Shown here one piece after another: positions 23,581-35,219 of a stretch of DNA of 64,000 bases (its first letter is position 1; every line of letters starts with the position of its first letter). The DNA lies in assembly GCA_019155205.2 (NCBI GenBank), contig JAHNZQ020003148.1:176469-240468 (forward strand), written 5' to 3'. Source of the DNA: Gracilaria vermiculophylla (taxonomy: Eukaryota; Rhodophyta; Florideophyceae; Gracilariales; Gracilariaceae). The position numbers and the translations under genes were made by a program. The notes under the pieces are model-generated. The model did no database searches and was not told the DNA's origin. It worked only from the letters and a program-made list of their open reading frames with translations.

Positions 23581-24023
23581 CGGCAAAGCTTGGGGTTGTT
23601 GGACGCCTGGCGCTCGACTCGCCACGCTTCAACTGACAACAGACAGATGCACATTTGCATCGCCGCCTGGCGATGTGAACGTGTGATTTGTTTATTGGTC
23701 TGCGCAGATTTGCAAAATCCAGCGGCGCCCAACCAAATGGCAGCACGCCCTAGCCGACAGCACGGTCCGGACAGCACCGAGCGAGCCAACGTGAATAAAA
23801 TTGTGAGCTCGAGAGTCGACACGTCCTCCATAAGACAAGACTGATGGTCGTGAGCGTCCGTTCCGACCGATTGAAAATCATTGAGGGAGGCCCATCGTGC
23901 CCTACTCAGCGGACCGATTTTTGTTGCCTTGGAATTCATCGACGCAGTTCTTTGTCCGCGGCAATCGTTTACCACTTCGATCTTTGCCGCCCTACCTCCC
24001 GGTCGTGCCTGCTCCTGTGAATC
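23581..24023 (+). promoter_or_regulatory. Upstream region of the phosphorylase gene
   Basis: The sequence between the minisatellite and the start codon is the likely promoter and leader. No individual site is convincing. The inverted CCAAT (attgg at 23694-23698) could be a box but is unproven. Confidence 0.3.
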
Positions 24024-26630
24024 ATGAAGGCCCGCACCTCTTCCTTTCGTGATCTTGTTCACGGAACCATCTCCGCACCGGAAAGTCGCTACTCCGTCAC
24101 TGGCCACACCACACCTCAGGATGGCGCTTCCGAATCTAGTGAGAAGCGTAACAAGCTTTTGGCTTCCTTGATGTCTCAGTATCTTGCTCGCGATGTGCCG
24201 GCTATTCAAAAGCAGATCGTGAACCATGTCGAGTACACTCTTGCAAGAACCCGATACAACATGGATTCGTTTGGTGCGTACCAAGCTACCGCCCTCTCGG
24301 TCAGGGATCGCCTCATCGAATCGTGGAATGATACGCAGCAGTACTTCACCGAAAGAGATGTCAAGCGTGTGTACTATCTCAGCTTGGAGTTTCTGATGGG
24401 CCGTTACATGACCAATGCGTTGATGAATGTTGGCATTCACAACCAGTTTGTTGATGCGTTAAATGGTATTGGGTTTGACTTGGAGCGAGTTGCTAGTGAG
24501 GAAAGAGATCCGGGGCTTGGAAACGGCGGTCTTGGTCGTCTAGCTGCTTGCTTCATGGATTCTCTTGCTACGCTCAATTACCCGGCCTGGGGCTATGGAA
24601 TTAGGTACAAGTATGGTATGTTCGAACAAAGGATTATCGATGGCCATCAAATCGAGATTCCAGATTACTGGCTCACTCATGGAAACCCGTGGGAAATCGA
24701 ACGTCTTGATGTTACATATCCGGTTCGTTTTAATGGCCATGTAGAGTCTACCGGTCACGGTTTTAAGTGGGTTGGCGGTGAAATCGTTCAAGCTGTTGCT
24801 TACGATTCTCCGATTCCTGGCTACGACACCTATAATACGCTGAACCTGAGATTGTGGAGCGCCCAGCCAGCGAAGGAGTTCGATCTTGCGTCATTCTCTC
24901 GTGGAGACTACTATGGTGCCATCGCAAACAAGGAAGCCTCTGAAAAGATTTCGTCTGTATTGTATCCGAATGATTCTACTGAAGCTGGAAAGGAATTGCG
25001 TCTGAAACAGCAATTCTTCTTTGTTTCCGCGACTCTGCAGGACGTCTTGCGTCGGTACAAGAAGATCAAACGCCCGCTCACCGATCTCTATACCAAGGTC
25101 GCTATCCAGCTCAATGACACCCATCCTGCGATTGGTGTCGTCGAACTCATGAGGCTTCTCATGGACACGGAAGGAATGGGCTGGACTTCTTCTTGGTCGA
25201 CTGTTAAGAAGGTGTTCTCGTACACGAACCACACCGTTCTTCCGGAAGCCCTAGAGAAGTGGTCTGTATCCCTCATGGAGAAGCTCCTTCCCAGACATAT
25301 GCAAATCATATACGAAATCAATCGCCGCCATCTAGAGTCTACTGCCCAGAAATACCCTGGGGATGGGCATAAACTCCAGCGAATGAGCATTATCGAAGAT
25401 GGATACCCGAAGATGGTGCGCATGGCTCAACTTGCTGTCGTAGGATCTCACACTGTGAATGGCGTTGCTGCAATTCACTCTGGTCTTGTGGCATCTCGCT
25501 TGTTCCCTGATTTTGCCAAGGATGGATACAGAATTCTCAATATGACAAATGGTGTGACCCCACGTCGTTGGGTTCAGCAGGCGAACCCGTCCTTATCGGC
25601 TGTCATCTCGCGATGGATTGAAACTGATGAATGGGTGGTTAATTTTGAGCTTGCTAGAGGTCTGGAGAAGTATGTGAACAATGCTGACTTGCAGCGTGAG
25701 TTTGTAGAGTCAAAGCAGGAGAACAAAAAGCGCTTAGCTGCTCACATCAAGAAACATTTCGATGTTGAAGTCAACACTGATGCTCTCTTTGACATTCAAA
25801 TCAAGCGTATCCATGAGTACAAGCGCCAGCTTCTCAATATTCTTGGAGTTATCAGCCGCTACAACTCGATTAAGCGTATGAGCTCTGAGGAGAAGGCAAA
25901 TGTTGTTCCAAAAGTTGTTATCATCGCAGGCAAAGCTGCAGCATCATATATTCAAGCAAAGCATTTCATTCGTCTCATCAATGGAGTATCTCAAGTGGTG
26001 AACAACGACCAGGATGTCGGCGATCTTCTAAAGGTTTTCTTCCTCCCCAACTACAATGTAACACTTGCTGAAGTAATTATTCCGGCCAATGATATCTCTG
26101 AGCATATTTCTACGGCTGGCATGGAAGCATCGGGAACATCAAACATGAAATTCGTAATGAATGGCGGACTTATCGTGGGCACTATGGATGGAGCAAATAT
26201 CGAGATCCGTGAAGAGATTGGTGAAGAAAACATGTTTGTATTTGGATTGCATACCCCTGAGATCGACAACGCCCGTAATCAGCTAAAGTACGGGGAGTAC
26301 AAGGTTCATGATGATAGGCTTTCTGAAGCTATGCGTCAAATTCAGAGCAATATGTACTGCGGTTCTGAAACAAGCGGACCCATCTTGCACGCACTGCAAC
26401 CGTACAACGACTATTATCTTGTTACGCGAGATTTCACCTCGTACATGGACGCTATGGGCCGTGTCGATGAGGCTTTCAAGGACAAAACGAACTGGGTGAA
26501 GAAGACTATTGTTTCAGTTGCTCGTATGGGTAAGTTTTCCTCTGATCGTACCATTCGTGAGTACGCTGAACAGATTTGGGACATCGAGTGCACTCCGTTT
26601 ATTCCCGGATCGATTTCCTACAAGTCCTGA
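24024..26630 (+). CDS. Alpha-glucan (starch/glycogen) phosphorylase
   Basis: 868 residues, intronless. It releases glucose-1-phosphate from alpha-1,4-glucan using orthophosphate and pyridoxal phosphate. Family blocks: YYLSLEFLMGRYMTNALMN (about 114-132), DPGLGNGGLGRLAACFMDSL (about 161-180) and WGYGIRYKYGMFEQ. Further on are QLNDTHPAIGVVELMRLL and ITNGVTPRRW-like MTNGVTPRRW. The PLP site EASGTSNMKFVMNGG places the Schiff-base lysine at K709, and GTMDGANIEIREEIGEEN follows. The first about 40 residues are Ser/Thr-rich but do not look like a clear plastid transit peptide. A cytosolic enzyme fits a red alga that stores floridean starch outside the plastid. The catalytic domain is full length, and the roughly 80-residue L78 insertion of plastidic plant enzymes is absent. 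Confidence 0.97.
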   Translation: MKARTSSFRDLVHGTISAPESRYSVTGHTTPQDGASESSEKRNKLLASLMSQYLARDVPAIQKQIVNHVEYTLARTRYNMDSFGAYQATALSVRDRLIESWNDTQQYFTERDVKRVYYLSLEFLMGRYMTNALMNVGIHNQFVDALNGIGFDLERVASEERDPGLGNGGLGRLAACFMDSLATLNYPAWGYGIRYKYGMFEQRIIDGHQIEIPDYWLTHGNPWEIERLDVTYPVRFNGHVESTGHGFKWVGGEIVQAVAYDSPIPGYDTYNTLNLRLWSAQPAKEFDLASFSRGDYYGAIANKEASEKISSVLYPNDSTEAGKELRLKQQFFFVSATLQDVLRRYKKIKRPLTDLYTKVAIQLNDTHPAIGVVELMRLLMDTEGMGWTSSWSTVKKVFSYTNHTVLPEALEKWSVSLMEKLLPRHMQIIYEINRRHLESTAQKYPGDGHKLQRMSIIEDGYPKMVRMAQLAVVGSHTVNGVAAIHSGLVASRLFPDFAKDGYRILNMTNGVTPRRWVQQANPSLSAVISRWIETDEWVVNFELARGLEKYVNNADLQREFVESKQENKKRLAAHIKKHFDVEVNTDALFDIQIKRIHEYKRQLLNILGVISRYNSIKRMSSEEKANVVPKVVIIAGKAAASYIQAKHFIRLINGVSQVVNNDQDVGDLLKVFFLPNYNVTLAEVIIPANDISEHISTAGMEASGTSNMKFVMNGGLIVGTMDGANIEIREEIGEENMFVFGLHTPEIDNARNQLKYGEYKVHDDRLSEAMRQIQSNMYCGSETSGPILHALQPYNDYYLVTRDFTSYMDAMGRVDEAFKDKTNWVKKTIVSVARMGKFSSDRTIREYAEQIWDIECTPFIPGSISYKS

Positions 26631-28768
26631 ATTGATGCTTGCCCATAAGCGCGAGTTGGTTCTATGGATATAAGCGTTGCTATTTAGGTAGCTTTCATGA
26701 ATGCGTGGATCATTTTGTTTTGGTTCTGAGCATGGCTATCGATGACTTAAGATGGTCCTTCAGAATATCAAGTCTTGTGCAGAGCTTTTGTTGAACTCAT
26801 TAAACTGATGCTAGGCAGTGTTTGTGTGAAAGGTATTTTGCGTTCTGGATTTTAGGACTGGTAATATTTAGCGTCTACACTTTGGGTTACACCACTTTGA
26901 TGTCGACTCTCAATCCTGCGACTGTGATGTACATATACACCCCAGAAATGCTGTTCTGGTCGCCTGCGTAGGACGCACAGGCGCTGCGACCGTTTGTTGC
27001 GAGCAGTATTTTAGTTTCAGTCAAGCCCATAGCCAGCGAGGTCGTCACGTCGTCTCTAGTGTCATAGATAAGTTTCGTGTCACTTGTGTGAGAAGCTCGT
27101 TTCATTCGAAACCAAACGTCAAGGTCACTTAAAGGGAAATGTGTGGGCCTTTATACTTCGGTCTTGATCTGTAGTCAACTGTCGTTGTCCAAATTATTAT
27201 ATACCCTGTAATAAAGTCGGATTCAAACCAGGAATCTGTTTTATCAAAATTTGGCAGTCACTTTCGGCAGCTGTGAGGTCTGTTTGAGGGTAAGCACTCA
27301 GTGAAGACCTTAAAAACGTTGCAATCGCTCCCATAGTTTCTCAAGCTGTGACTCATTCATCAACGCATTCAGTTTTTTAACTCTCCCTTACTCCTATCAT
27401 GTTCTTATACATACCCCTGTCTCTATCGCTTACTCTTAGCTTCCACATACTAGCATATCATGCACAAAATATGCAGCAAAATGCATCCATCAGATAGGTA
27501 CTGCCGTTCACAAAAGTTGTGAAAGGTGCCAAAAAACGGTGGCGATCGACTCAGTGATCACGACTCGATATGCCACGGCCCAAATCAGCAGTCAATGAAA
27601 TTTGCGATATCTACATTAATGTTGACGATGTGTAACCAGAGATTTCTGACTTTGACCACAAGCAAAAATGGACAACCCGACAACCCAATCTGCAGCAAGG
27701 TATAGCCCAAAGTATTCTTCGCATATCGGTTACCCTCGTTGGTTGCATATGACACCCACAACGTTCCGAGCCGGGTGGACATATTATGGGAGTCATTTGG
27801 TATTTGTGAGAGACACCCACTTGTTTTGCGTATACATCATCATCCTTGTCACTCTTTGTAATCTGGGGTCAGAGTGGGTCGCAGAGCACTAGAATCCCTA
27901 CTGCTTGAGGGCCATACTTTGCGCTTGCCTCGATGTGACGCAAATTTTTTTTCACGATTGTAATACACCCAATCTACTTGATTGTCTATTGATTCACAGT
28001 CTATCGTTTCTTCCTTGTAATTTTCTTTTAAACAAGGTTTCGATCAATCTTGTATTTTGCGTAGCTTGTCTTTCTCATAATGCATAAAGGAGTTGTACAG
28101 AGCGCAAAAGTCAATCCTACCATTCATCGAGACGTGATAGACCATCGTTTTGGTATTTCTTATCAGTCCTATTGAACATTCGTTCTACTCACAGCACGCA
28201 TGTGAAATGATACTTGAACGCATTCGCACGGGTCTGCAGGCTTTGATAATTTCTGGGCCGTGGGGAGCAGCTCCTGTGTCTCGGTTCTCTCACTTAAGAA
28301 ATGGCTTTTTTCGAAACCTAGGATTCGAGTTACAGGCCTTCGAGGTGCGAAAGGTACATGTTGCTTCAAATCTATCGTAGAGATGTCGAATCCAGAGGCG
28401 TAATCGTAGAATGATTGTACTCGCGGTGGTGATTCGCTTCGTTTGCTTGGCCGTCGATGAGATCCATTTCAATTGGAAAGCTGATACTTGTCAAGCTTTG
28501 GTTGGTTGTATTGTTTTGTAGATATAATATGCTCTGGCGCTTCGCGAGACGGCAGATACCGACTCGCAGCGCGTGAACATGTGACCATTTCGTAAGTTTG
28601 GTGCACCTTCGCGACTCAACTATTATAACTGCATAGGCCCCAATCTCATCAAGCACGTCTTCCTGGACCTCACCGCAGAAAGCTGCTGATGTTTTTCGCT
28701 GCGATACATTTTCGACTGAACGTGTTCTATCAAGTTACCCACACGACTTTGCTCTGATTTTTGTCACT
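26631..28768. other. 2.1-kb intergenic region, no gene recognised
   Basis: AT-richer than the flanking genes. All open frames are short, and no RNA gene or repeat family was recognised. Confidence 0.4.
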
Positions 28769-30817
28769 ATGGTCGCCTCCGCCCAGGTTCAATCCATACC
28801 AGAGGGACATGGTCGACAATGCTCGGAACTTAACCAGATTCTGGTCGGTCTATCTTCAAAGTCACATTTACAGCGCGACCTAGCCTTGCGTCAAATGTCG
28901 GCCAGTCTAGGATCTCTTTCCCCTGAAGAATTGCATCACCTAAAAGGAGAGCTCGTCGCCCTAATGCGCGCTCAAGACCAGTGGTATGCCGTCTATGGTG
29001 CCTGTACTGCTGCTTCTAAGCTTCTACAAACTCCCAGGATAATTGACGATCTCAGCGATGACTCACAGTTTCTTCCCCAATTGTTGCAACTGTGCGAAAC
29101 GTTAATTACTCACAGTGAACCAAGAGTAAGAGAGTCTGCATCTGAACTAATCAAGGAACTAGCTGTCGTGGAAGGAATTTCAATATGGACTCATATGGTC
29201 CCATTGCTCATTGGCCACATCGAGCGCAGCTTTGCCCTTGATGAGTCGCAACGCCTGAAAGAAGCATCCCGTGTCGCAGCTCGAGAATTGGACGAAGATG
29301 CGGCAGATGCAAAGCTATACGGGCTGAGAATGGTACATGAGACTGAAGGCTGGAAAGGTTTAGAGACAATGTTACTGTGCCTCGTGTCCTTAGCTGATGG
29401 CTGCGGAAAACAAGTGTTTTCCAGCATTGGAGATCAAACTGCATTCGATGTTCAAGGTTTGTCCGAGATCATTCAGTTTGTGGAGACATGCAGCTCGCAT
29501 CCAAATCGTTTTGTGCGAGAAGCCGGCCTCAAAGTTCTCAACTCTCTTATCGCCGCCGCTGCCAGCGTACATGGGGGCTTTGTCGCGGAACTTGTAAAAC
29601 ATTGTACTCAAGTGGTTGCCAATGGATTGCAAGATAATTGGAGCCAGGTGAGATTTGCAGCGTCAGTAGCTACAAGAACCATCATGAGCAGTTTGAATGC
29701 CGAAGAAAAGCGGAAGCTGTATCCTCTTTTTCTCCCACGCATGTGTCTCAACCGGCATTATGTTGCTGAAGGCGTTCGGAACTACTCGCAACACACTTGG
29801 CGTCACGTCATCGCCAAAGATGGGCGCCTATTTCTGGAGCGATACATGGATGAATGTATCACGTATTACGAGAGTCAGTGTCAAGCTGATAACCATGCAG
29901 TTAGAGAGGCAGCTTGCCAAAGCCTTGGGGAGGTTGCGTTGCGACTGAGGCGTGAAGTTGTGTCACCCTACATTGCGCGAGTTATTGCAGGTCTTGTTGG
30001 CTGTTTCAAAGACGAGTCTTGGCCAGTGCGAGACCATGCTTGCCAGGCTCTTGCTGACGTCATTTCTGAGTTTGGAATGATTGCTGAAGAAACAGGCAGC
30101 CTACCTGAAGCTTTCGAACTGTTTCGAGCACATTTGGCAGACAATATTCCTTCCGTTCGCGCGAACTGTGCAAACTCATTTGAAAAAGCAAGTTGCGTAT
30201 TCGATGTCCATCACCCCATTATTGGCGCCGGTCGTTTGAGAGATGTTGTGAAGGAATTGATTTGTGGTATTGAGCATCAGACGGAATCTACTGAGGAAGT
30301 GCAAAGGATGTCAAACAGTCAGTTCGGAGCTTCGACCCAATTAGCGGTTGATGATTTACACACAAACCAGGTCATGTACAGTTGTGGATCGTTGGCACCA
30401 AAGCTGCGGCGAGGTGGTGGCTGCACAGATCATGGTTTTGTTCGAGAAAAGCAGCCATGGGAAGAAAGCGATGGCGGTATCCTCCTTTGGCGTGCTTTAA
30501 TGCGAAGTGCAAAGTCTCGAAACATAGTCACTTCAATGTTTGGCAAAGTAGTTGAAGTTGGATCTATAGGAGTCAGGAAACACTTTCCTGGGCGAACTCG
30601 ATTCTTGATTAGGTTTTTAGAAGTTATAGCAGAAACTTCAGCATGGATTCCTGAGGACGACCTTAATCGAGAACTTGATAATCTTGTGAGAATTTATGGA
30701 GAAAGTTACAATCTGAGTGAGATCTCCTCAAGAAAAGCTGGAGAGTATCGGAGATGTCTCCAACGCAAAGTCGGACTAAAAGAATTTTCCGCTGCTGAAA
30801 AGCGAATGAAAGGCTAG
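28769..30817 (+). CDS. HEAT/ARM-repeat protein, conserved in algae and plants
   Basis: 682 residues from the ATG of MVASAQVQSIPEGHG. Built of helical repeats: the LITHSEPRVRESASELIKEL, HPNRFVREAGLKVLNSLIAA and DNWSQVRFAASVATRTIMSS segments each show the V-R-x-A core of HEAT units. The block with NYSQHTWRHVIAKDG, then NHAVREAACQSLGEVALRL and FKDESWPVRDHACQAL, recalls uncharacterised HEAT proteins of plants, where the same pieces occur in this order. No catalytic motif; presumably a scaffold. The last 150 residues are not obviously repeats. The specific partner is unknown. Confidence 0.8.
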   Translation: MVASAQVQSIPEGHGRQCSELNQILVGLSSKSHLQRDLALRQMSASLGSLSPEELHHLKGELVALMRAQDQWYAVYGACTAASKLLQTPRIIDDLSDDSQFLPQLLQLCETLITHSEPRVRESASELIKELAVVEGISIWTHMVPLLIGHIERSFALDESQRLKEASRVAARELDEDAADAKLYGLRMVHETEGWKGLETMLLCLVSLADGCGKQVFSSIGDQTAFDVQGLSEIIQFVETCSSHPNRFVREAGLKVLNSLIAAAASVHGGFVAELVKHCTQVVANGLQDNWSQVRFAASVATRTIMSSLNAEEKRKLYPLFLPRMCLNRHYVAEGVRNYSQHTWRHVIAKDGRLFLERYMDECITYYESQCQADNHAVREAACQSLGEVALRLRREVVSPYIARVIAGLVGCFKDESWPVRDHACQALADVISEFGMIAEETGSLPEAFELFRAHLADNIPSVRANCANSFEKASCVFDVHHPIIGAGRLRDVVKELICGIEHQTESTEEVQRMSNSQFGASTQLAVDDLHTNQVMYSCGSLAPKLRRGGGCTDHGFVREKQPWEESDGGILLWRALMRSAKSRNIVTSMFGKVVEVGSIGVRKHFPGRTRFLIRFLEVIAETSAWIPEDDLNRELDNLVRIYGESYNLSEISSRKAGEYRRCLQRKVGLKEFSAAEKRMKG

Positions 30818-33033
30818 AGAATGGTTTTATAGAGGTACGGTATACGAAAAAAGAAATCAAACACCGTCAGCTTTCATGACGAAGCTCTACCCCGGCCAAA
30901 AAGATGTGCGGCTTTTAATGCCTTTCAGAAGATACGCGTGTCTGCAATTCATGCTAGAACCATTTAAGAAAAGCCTTGCTCAATTCACTGTATTTCTTAT
31001 TCAAAAGTAAACTATACGCTTTCTAGCTGACATCTCCTGCAGAAACAGTCCATCAGGTGCTGCAATTAACGTATATTGCGAACCGTGTGTGCAAGACATG
31101 TTCTGTAAACATGCAGTAGATGAGTACTTGAATGCCGTTCTTGATTTCACATGTTTTCCGTTAAATCATCACTATTCTCTTGCGTGATTTGTTTCTGATC
31201 ATGACAGTATACTAGCCTTCACATCGTTTTTCGGACTTGAGCATTAGGTTTTTTATTCCTCACAGAGCATTTGGATGAGCAGAGAAGTTGTCTCTGGCGT
31301 CCTGGGAACAAATATGGTATCAGGTTCGAGAATCTCAAAAACTCATTGCATACCTACCAAGTGTCAACTACAAAAAGAAATGATGGCAGTGGCTGAATAC
31401 GACAAACTTTGATCTGTACATCGAGATTACAACCCAGATGAATATTAGGACTCAAAAAGAGTTGAATCGAATGCAATAAGTCTCAAAAAACCTGTAGTAC
31501 TGTAGTGATCCTCTGAGGATATTTTAAATCTTGGCATGTAAGAAAGCAAGAAACGAACACGAGAAGTCGCTAAAGTACTCAAGCATTTTGGGAATAACTG
31601 TTTTCCCGGAGTACATTCTGGATACGGCAGTTTCTCAGATAGTCGTAAGTGGGAACAGGGAAAAATAAGAGGCAACGACATTGATGAGAAGCTTGATGAT
31701 CGTGAAATTTTGGCAATGCTTTTCGAGGATACAGTTATATAATAAGAGTGGTTGTAAGATATGTGGGGATCCAGTTTTTCGCAACAGACTTGAAAATCAG
31801 ATCTCAAAGTATGGCTGCGATGATGATCAGTAAACAAAAGTAATATGTCTTTGATGCACGCCAAGTTGCTCACGGTTCGGAATCATCCGAGGGGTTCCAG
31901 ATTATAGTATATTCGTGCGTCTCATGCTCGTCAAGACATGATATCATCATGAACTTCTTAAAACGGAGAGAAAAATACCCTACGAGTGCATGTTGTCCAG
32001 CTAATTTAATTGTCGGACTCTTATTGTTGCCTCGAGCACATCATATCATGACTCGACTTGCCTCGCGTTTCATGAGGGAGAAGGGAAGTGAGAAAAACTC
32101 TGGATGAATGTGGGACTGGGAATTGTATGGGTGTGAAGTTGCTCGTGACTGGCAAACACCGTCACAAGATGTGCACAGGTTTTGATCTGCATATCAGGTT
32201 CACATCCGAATTCTATCTTCGGTTCTTAAAAGTCTCACCGAAAGGATGGGTTACACTTAAAGCAGAGTGAGAATTAAGCCAAGATGTGTTTGTTTGGGGA
32301 ACGCATTTTAGATTTCGGAATGTCGTGGAAGCAAAGTTTACACATCTGAAGAGGATGATGAATGTTGACATATTCTTTTAGGTCACGTACGAATTAATGC
32401 GAGTTTGTAACGGGTTAAATACCCGTTAGGAACGTACATGGAGACTGACTTTACATCTACATGCAGCCAACATTGGAAACTCTGCTGCTTAGTGGCGTAT
32501 AACCTGATATCAAGATCGCAGGTGTCATGTCCAACCTGCCGGGTGATTTCTTTCAACATTTCGAATTCTGTAACGATATTCTTCGAGAGTTGGCACTTAC
32601 AACGTATGCACGGTTATCGGCATATACGCTGACTGACTTGAACTGAGAACGTCATGGTAATTAGTTTATTCAAAGGCGGTAGAGGGGTTTTATCAAATAT
32701 TTTTGGCCGAGTCCATGTTTGATCCGAAGTTTTTGGGAGCTTCAAGTGGGCCTCAGAGGCATGTCGAGCAACTATTCTGACCACAACTGCTTCGTAGCTG
32801 TGCGGACATCATATCTGATTATCGGCCCAATCCTGTTCCGTAAATTCAGATAGATGAGCATTATTCAGCTTCAATATTCGAACAATCTCAATCTACCGCG
32901 CAGAATGGTCTGTTCCTGCAGATAATATGCAGTGTTAACGGTTGCGATTTAGCTGCCACGTCATCGACATATACCATTAGGCTGACCGGCGTTCTTCGTC
33001 GTTGGCTGTCCAGAGTATCTAAAACGTCGAAAG
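30818..33033. other. 2.2-kb intergenic region, no gene recognised
   Basis: The longest frame (31445-31873, minus, 142 codons) starts at a non-ATG codon and matches nothing known. Nothing else is supported. Confidence 0.4.
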
Positions 33034-34065
33034 ATGTTATCATCACGCCAAATCGTGTGCAAATCCCTTTTGTCGTTCTCACATCCCCTTTTAGTACCTA
33101 CATTTCGAAGAACTTTATTCCAAAAGTACTCAAATCGTGTCCTCATTTCCAATCATAGAAGTGTATCAGGTGCATCTCCTGACTACCGTGCTCTCGTGTC
33201 CATGACTAATTTTCCAAACGGAGCACTTGAGGCTTCAAACGGAACGCACGATGGTTCTTGGGTTGGTCATCGTTCGGATCCGCTGACACCCGCCTCTGGA
33301 CCTGGAGATGATTGGGTCAATCCGCTCGTCGACCGTCATTTGCAGGAGGCTCTTCATTTTCGCCCGGCTGGTGCCCAATTCACGCACCCGCCTCGAGTCT
33401 TAGTCTTGTATGGAACGCTGCGTCCGAAGGGATTTTCAAAGCTTTTAGCCTTTGAATGCGCGCGAATCCTCGAGGCGCTCGGAGCGGAAGTAAGAACGTA
33501 TGACCCGCACGGCCTTCCAGTGCGAGACCCCGAAATACAGGAACATCCAAAAGTAGTTGAGTTGAGAGAGCTTGTGCATTGGAGTGAGGCTCATGTTTGG
33601 ACTGCTTCCGAACTTCATGGGAATATCTGCTCGACGTTCAAGAACCAAATCGACTGGATTCCACTTAATTCAGGGTCTGTGAGACCTACGCAAGGTAAAT
33701 CAGTGGCGATTTTGCAGGTTTGCGGTGGAAGTCAGTCTTTTAATGTTGTTAACACTATGAGATTGTTGGCAAGATGGATGAGAATGGCATGCGTAGTTAA
33801 TCAAAGTGCGGTGCAAAAAGCCTGGAAAGAATTCGACGATGATGGCAGGATGAAGGAAAGCAGCATGAGGGATCGTGTTGTGGATGTCATGGAAGAATTC
33901 ATCAAGTTTGCAAGAATCAACAGAGAGTACAGCAGTTTCCTCACTAATCGATACTCGGAAAGAAAGGAAAAGGAAGAGAAGGGTCGTCTTCTCACGCAGG
34001 CGGAAAAAGAAGCTGCAGCGGATGCTGCCCGTGAAGAAGCCAACAAAGAGAAGGCAAATGAATAA
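33034..34065 (+). CDS. arsH: ArsH-type NADPH-dependent FMN reductase
   Basis: 343 residues. Flavodoxin-like core from about residue 120: VLVLYGTLRPKGFSKLL (FMN phosphate loop), YDPHGLPVRDPEIQEHPKV, VWTASELHGNICSTFKNQID, VRPTQGKSVAILQVCGGSQS, then RMKESSMRDRVVDVMEE. This order is specific to ArsH, which oxidises trivalent methyl- and aryl-arsenicals and can act as a quinone or azo reductase. The first about 50 residues (MLSSRQIVCKSLLSFSHPLL and onward) are rich in Arg and Ser and free of acidic residues, like a mitochondrial presequence. A second ATG (MTNFPNG, at about 33202) would give a cytosolic form. The C-terminus is a charged Lys/Glu helix not found in bacterial ArsH. A GET3/ArsA ATPase follows 1.15 kb downstream on the same strand. 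Confidence 0.94.
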   Translation: MLSSRQIVCKSLLSFSHPLLVPTFRRTLFQKYSNRVLISNHRSVSGASPDYRALVSMTNFPNGALEASNGTHDGSWVGHRSDPLTPASGPGDDWVNPLVDRHLQEALHFRPAGAQFTHPPRVLVLYGTLRPKGFSKLLAFECARILEALGAEVRTYDPHGLPVRDPEIQEHPKVVELRELVHWSEAHVWTASELHGNICSTFKNQIDWIPLNSGSVRPTQGKSVAILQVCGGSQSFNVVNTMRLLARWMRMACVVNQSAVQKAWKEFDDDGRMKESSMRDRVVDVMEEFIKFARINREYSSFLTNRYSERKEKEEKGRLLTQAEKEAAADAAREEANKEKANE

Positions 34066-35219
34066 ACGAAATAAGATTCTTTTAGTTCATTGAACTTCAT
34101 GAAGGGATAATCGCGAGATGTTGATAACTTTTTTTGGGTAATTGCCTCAATCTTAATGTTGTGGGTTCAGTCGCTGGTACCGTGCACAGCTTCGGGAAAC
34201 ATACTCGAGACTTCATTGCTAGGAACAGAACCAAAGTGAACGGCTCTTAACCGGTTTTTTTACGTGCAAGAACCAAAACTAGTTGAGGGGAACGAATGCA
34301 CAATTTTTATGACATGCTTTTCGATTCCTCGTGTCTCGGATAAGCTTTTGTCGGAAAAGGCAAGTTTTCGACCTCAATCTGAGCAAGAATGGTGCATCAA
34401 AAAGTATCTCATGAACTTGACGCGCGGAACAAGTGGGGAAGCCCTTTTCGCTCTGAGAAAGACTCTTACTCCTCCTTTTAAAACTTGAAGTTTGGTCCTA
34501 CCAATCGAGCAAAAACTGCACCGCGTAGAGATTAAAGCGTGCAGACTATATTGTCAGTTGGAAATGAACCTCTCTGATTACCTGATTCCAATGCGATCAC
34601 TCCATTCTTCGTGCCGTACCACTGCACGTTACACATGGACTTCAAGAAAACGCCGTTGCTTCGGTGTGAACTGGCATCCCACTTTCTGGTTTACTTTGAA
34701 CAAAAATTGTAACCACGTGATTTGTGAGGAGACCACTAGTGACCTGTCAATTTGACAGTCATATTGGATCAGAAAGACAAAAGGAAAATCACACCTCGCA
34801 AGCTTTCAGACACTACGGCGTGAAATGTCCTGGTCTTCGACAGGGGAGAGAGTTATCTCAGTTAGAATTTAGATAAGCTAGAGACTTAACTATTACTTTC
34901 GTAATGAATTAAAGAAGAAAAGAGACACCATGGAAATTCTATATTCAAGCACATTGGGAAAATCGAATGTGACGTGTGAGCAGCACGAAAATGAGGATGG
35001 CGAGCGAGCACCCGAGCGAGCACCACGTGTTATTGGGGGAAATCGTTCCATACAGCTCTACACATTAAAATTAACAATGAATCTGCATTCCAGCACAATC
35101 GACGCTGCTAGAAAGAAGTGCGGAGTTTGTATAATTCTGATTTCGACAGCTCCGAAGCGTTTACTGTGGGTCGGACACAAGATCTCTAGACTGTTACTAA
35201 TACGGTCAGGTGTGGCAGT
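34066..35219. other. 1.15-kb spacer between arsH and GET3
   Basis: No gene recognised. The last part before the ATG at 35220 should contain the GET3 promoter; no single element is convincing. Confidence 0.4.

Noticed and set aside
23203..24440. Long open frames on both strands over the 17-bp minisatellite (213 and 300 codons)
   Set aside because: The repeat unit has no stop in any frame and 17 is not a multiple of 3. The plus frame starts at GTG, and the minus frame overlaps the phosphorylase start.
31445..31873. 142-codon minus-strand ORF
   Set aside because: Non-ATG start, no recognisable domain, AT-rich composition like surrounding non-coding DNA.
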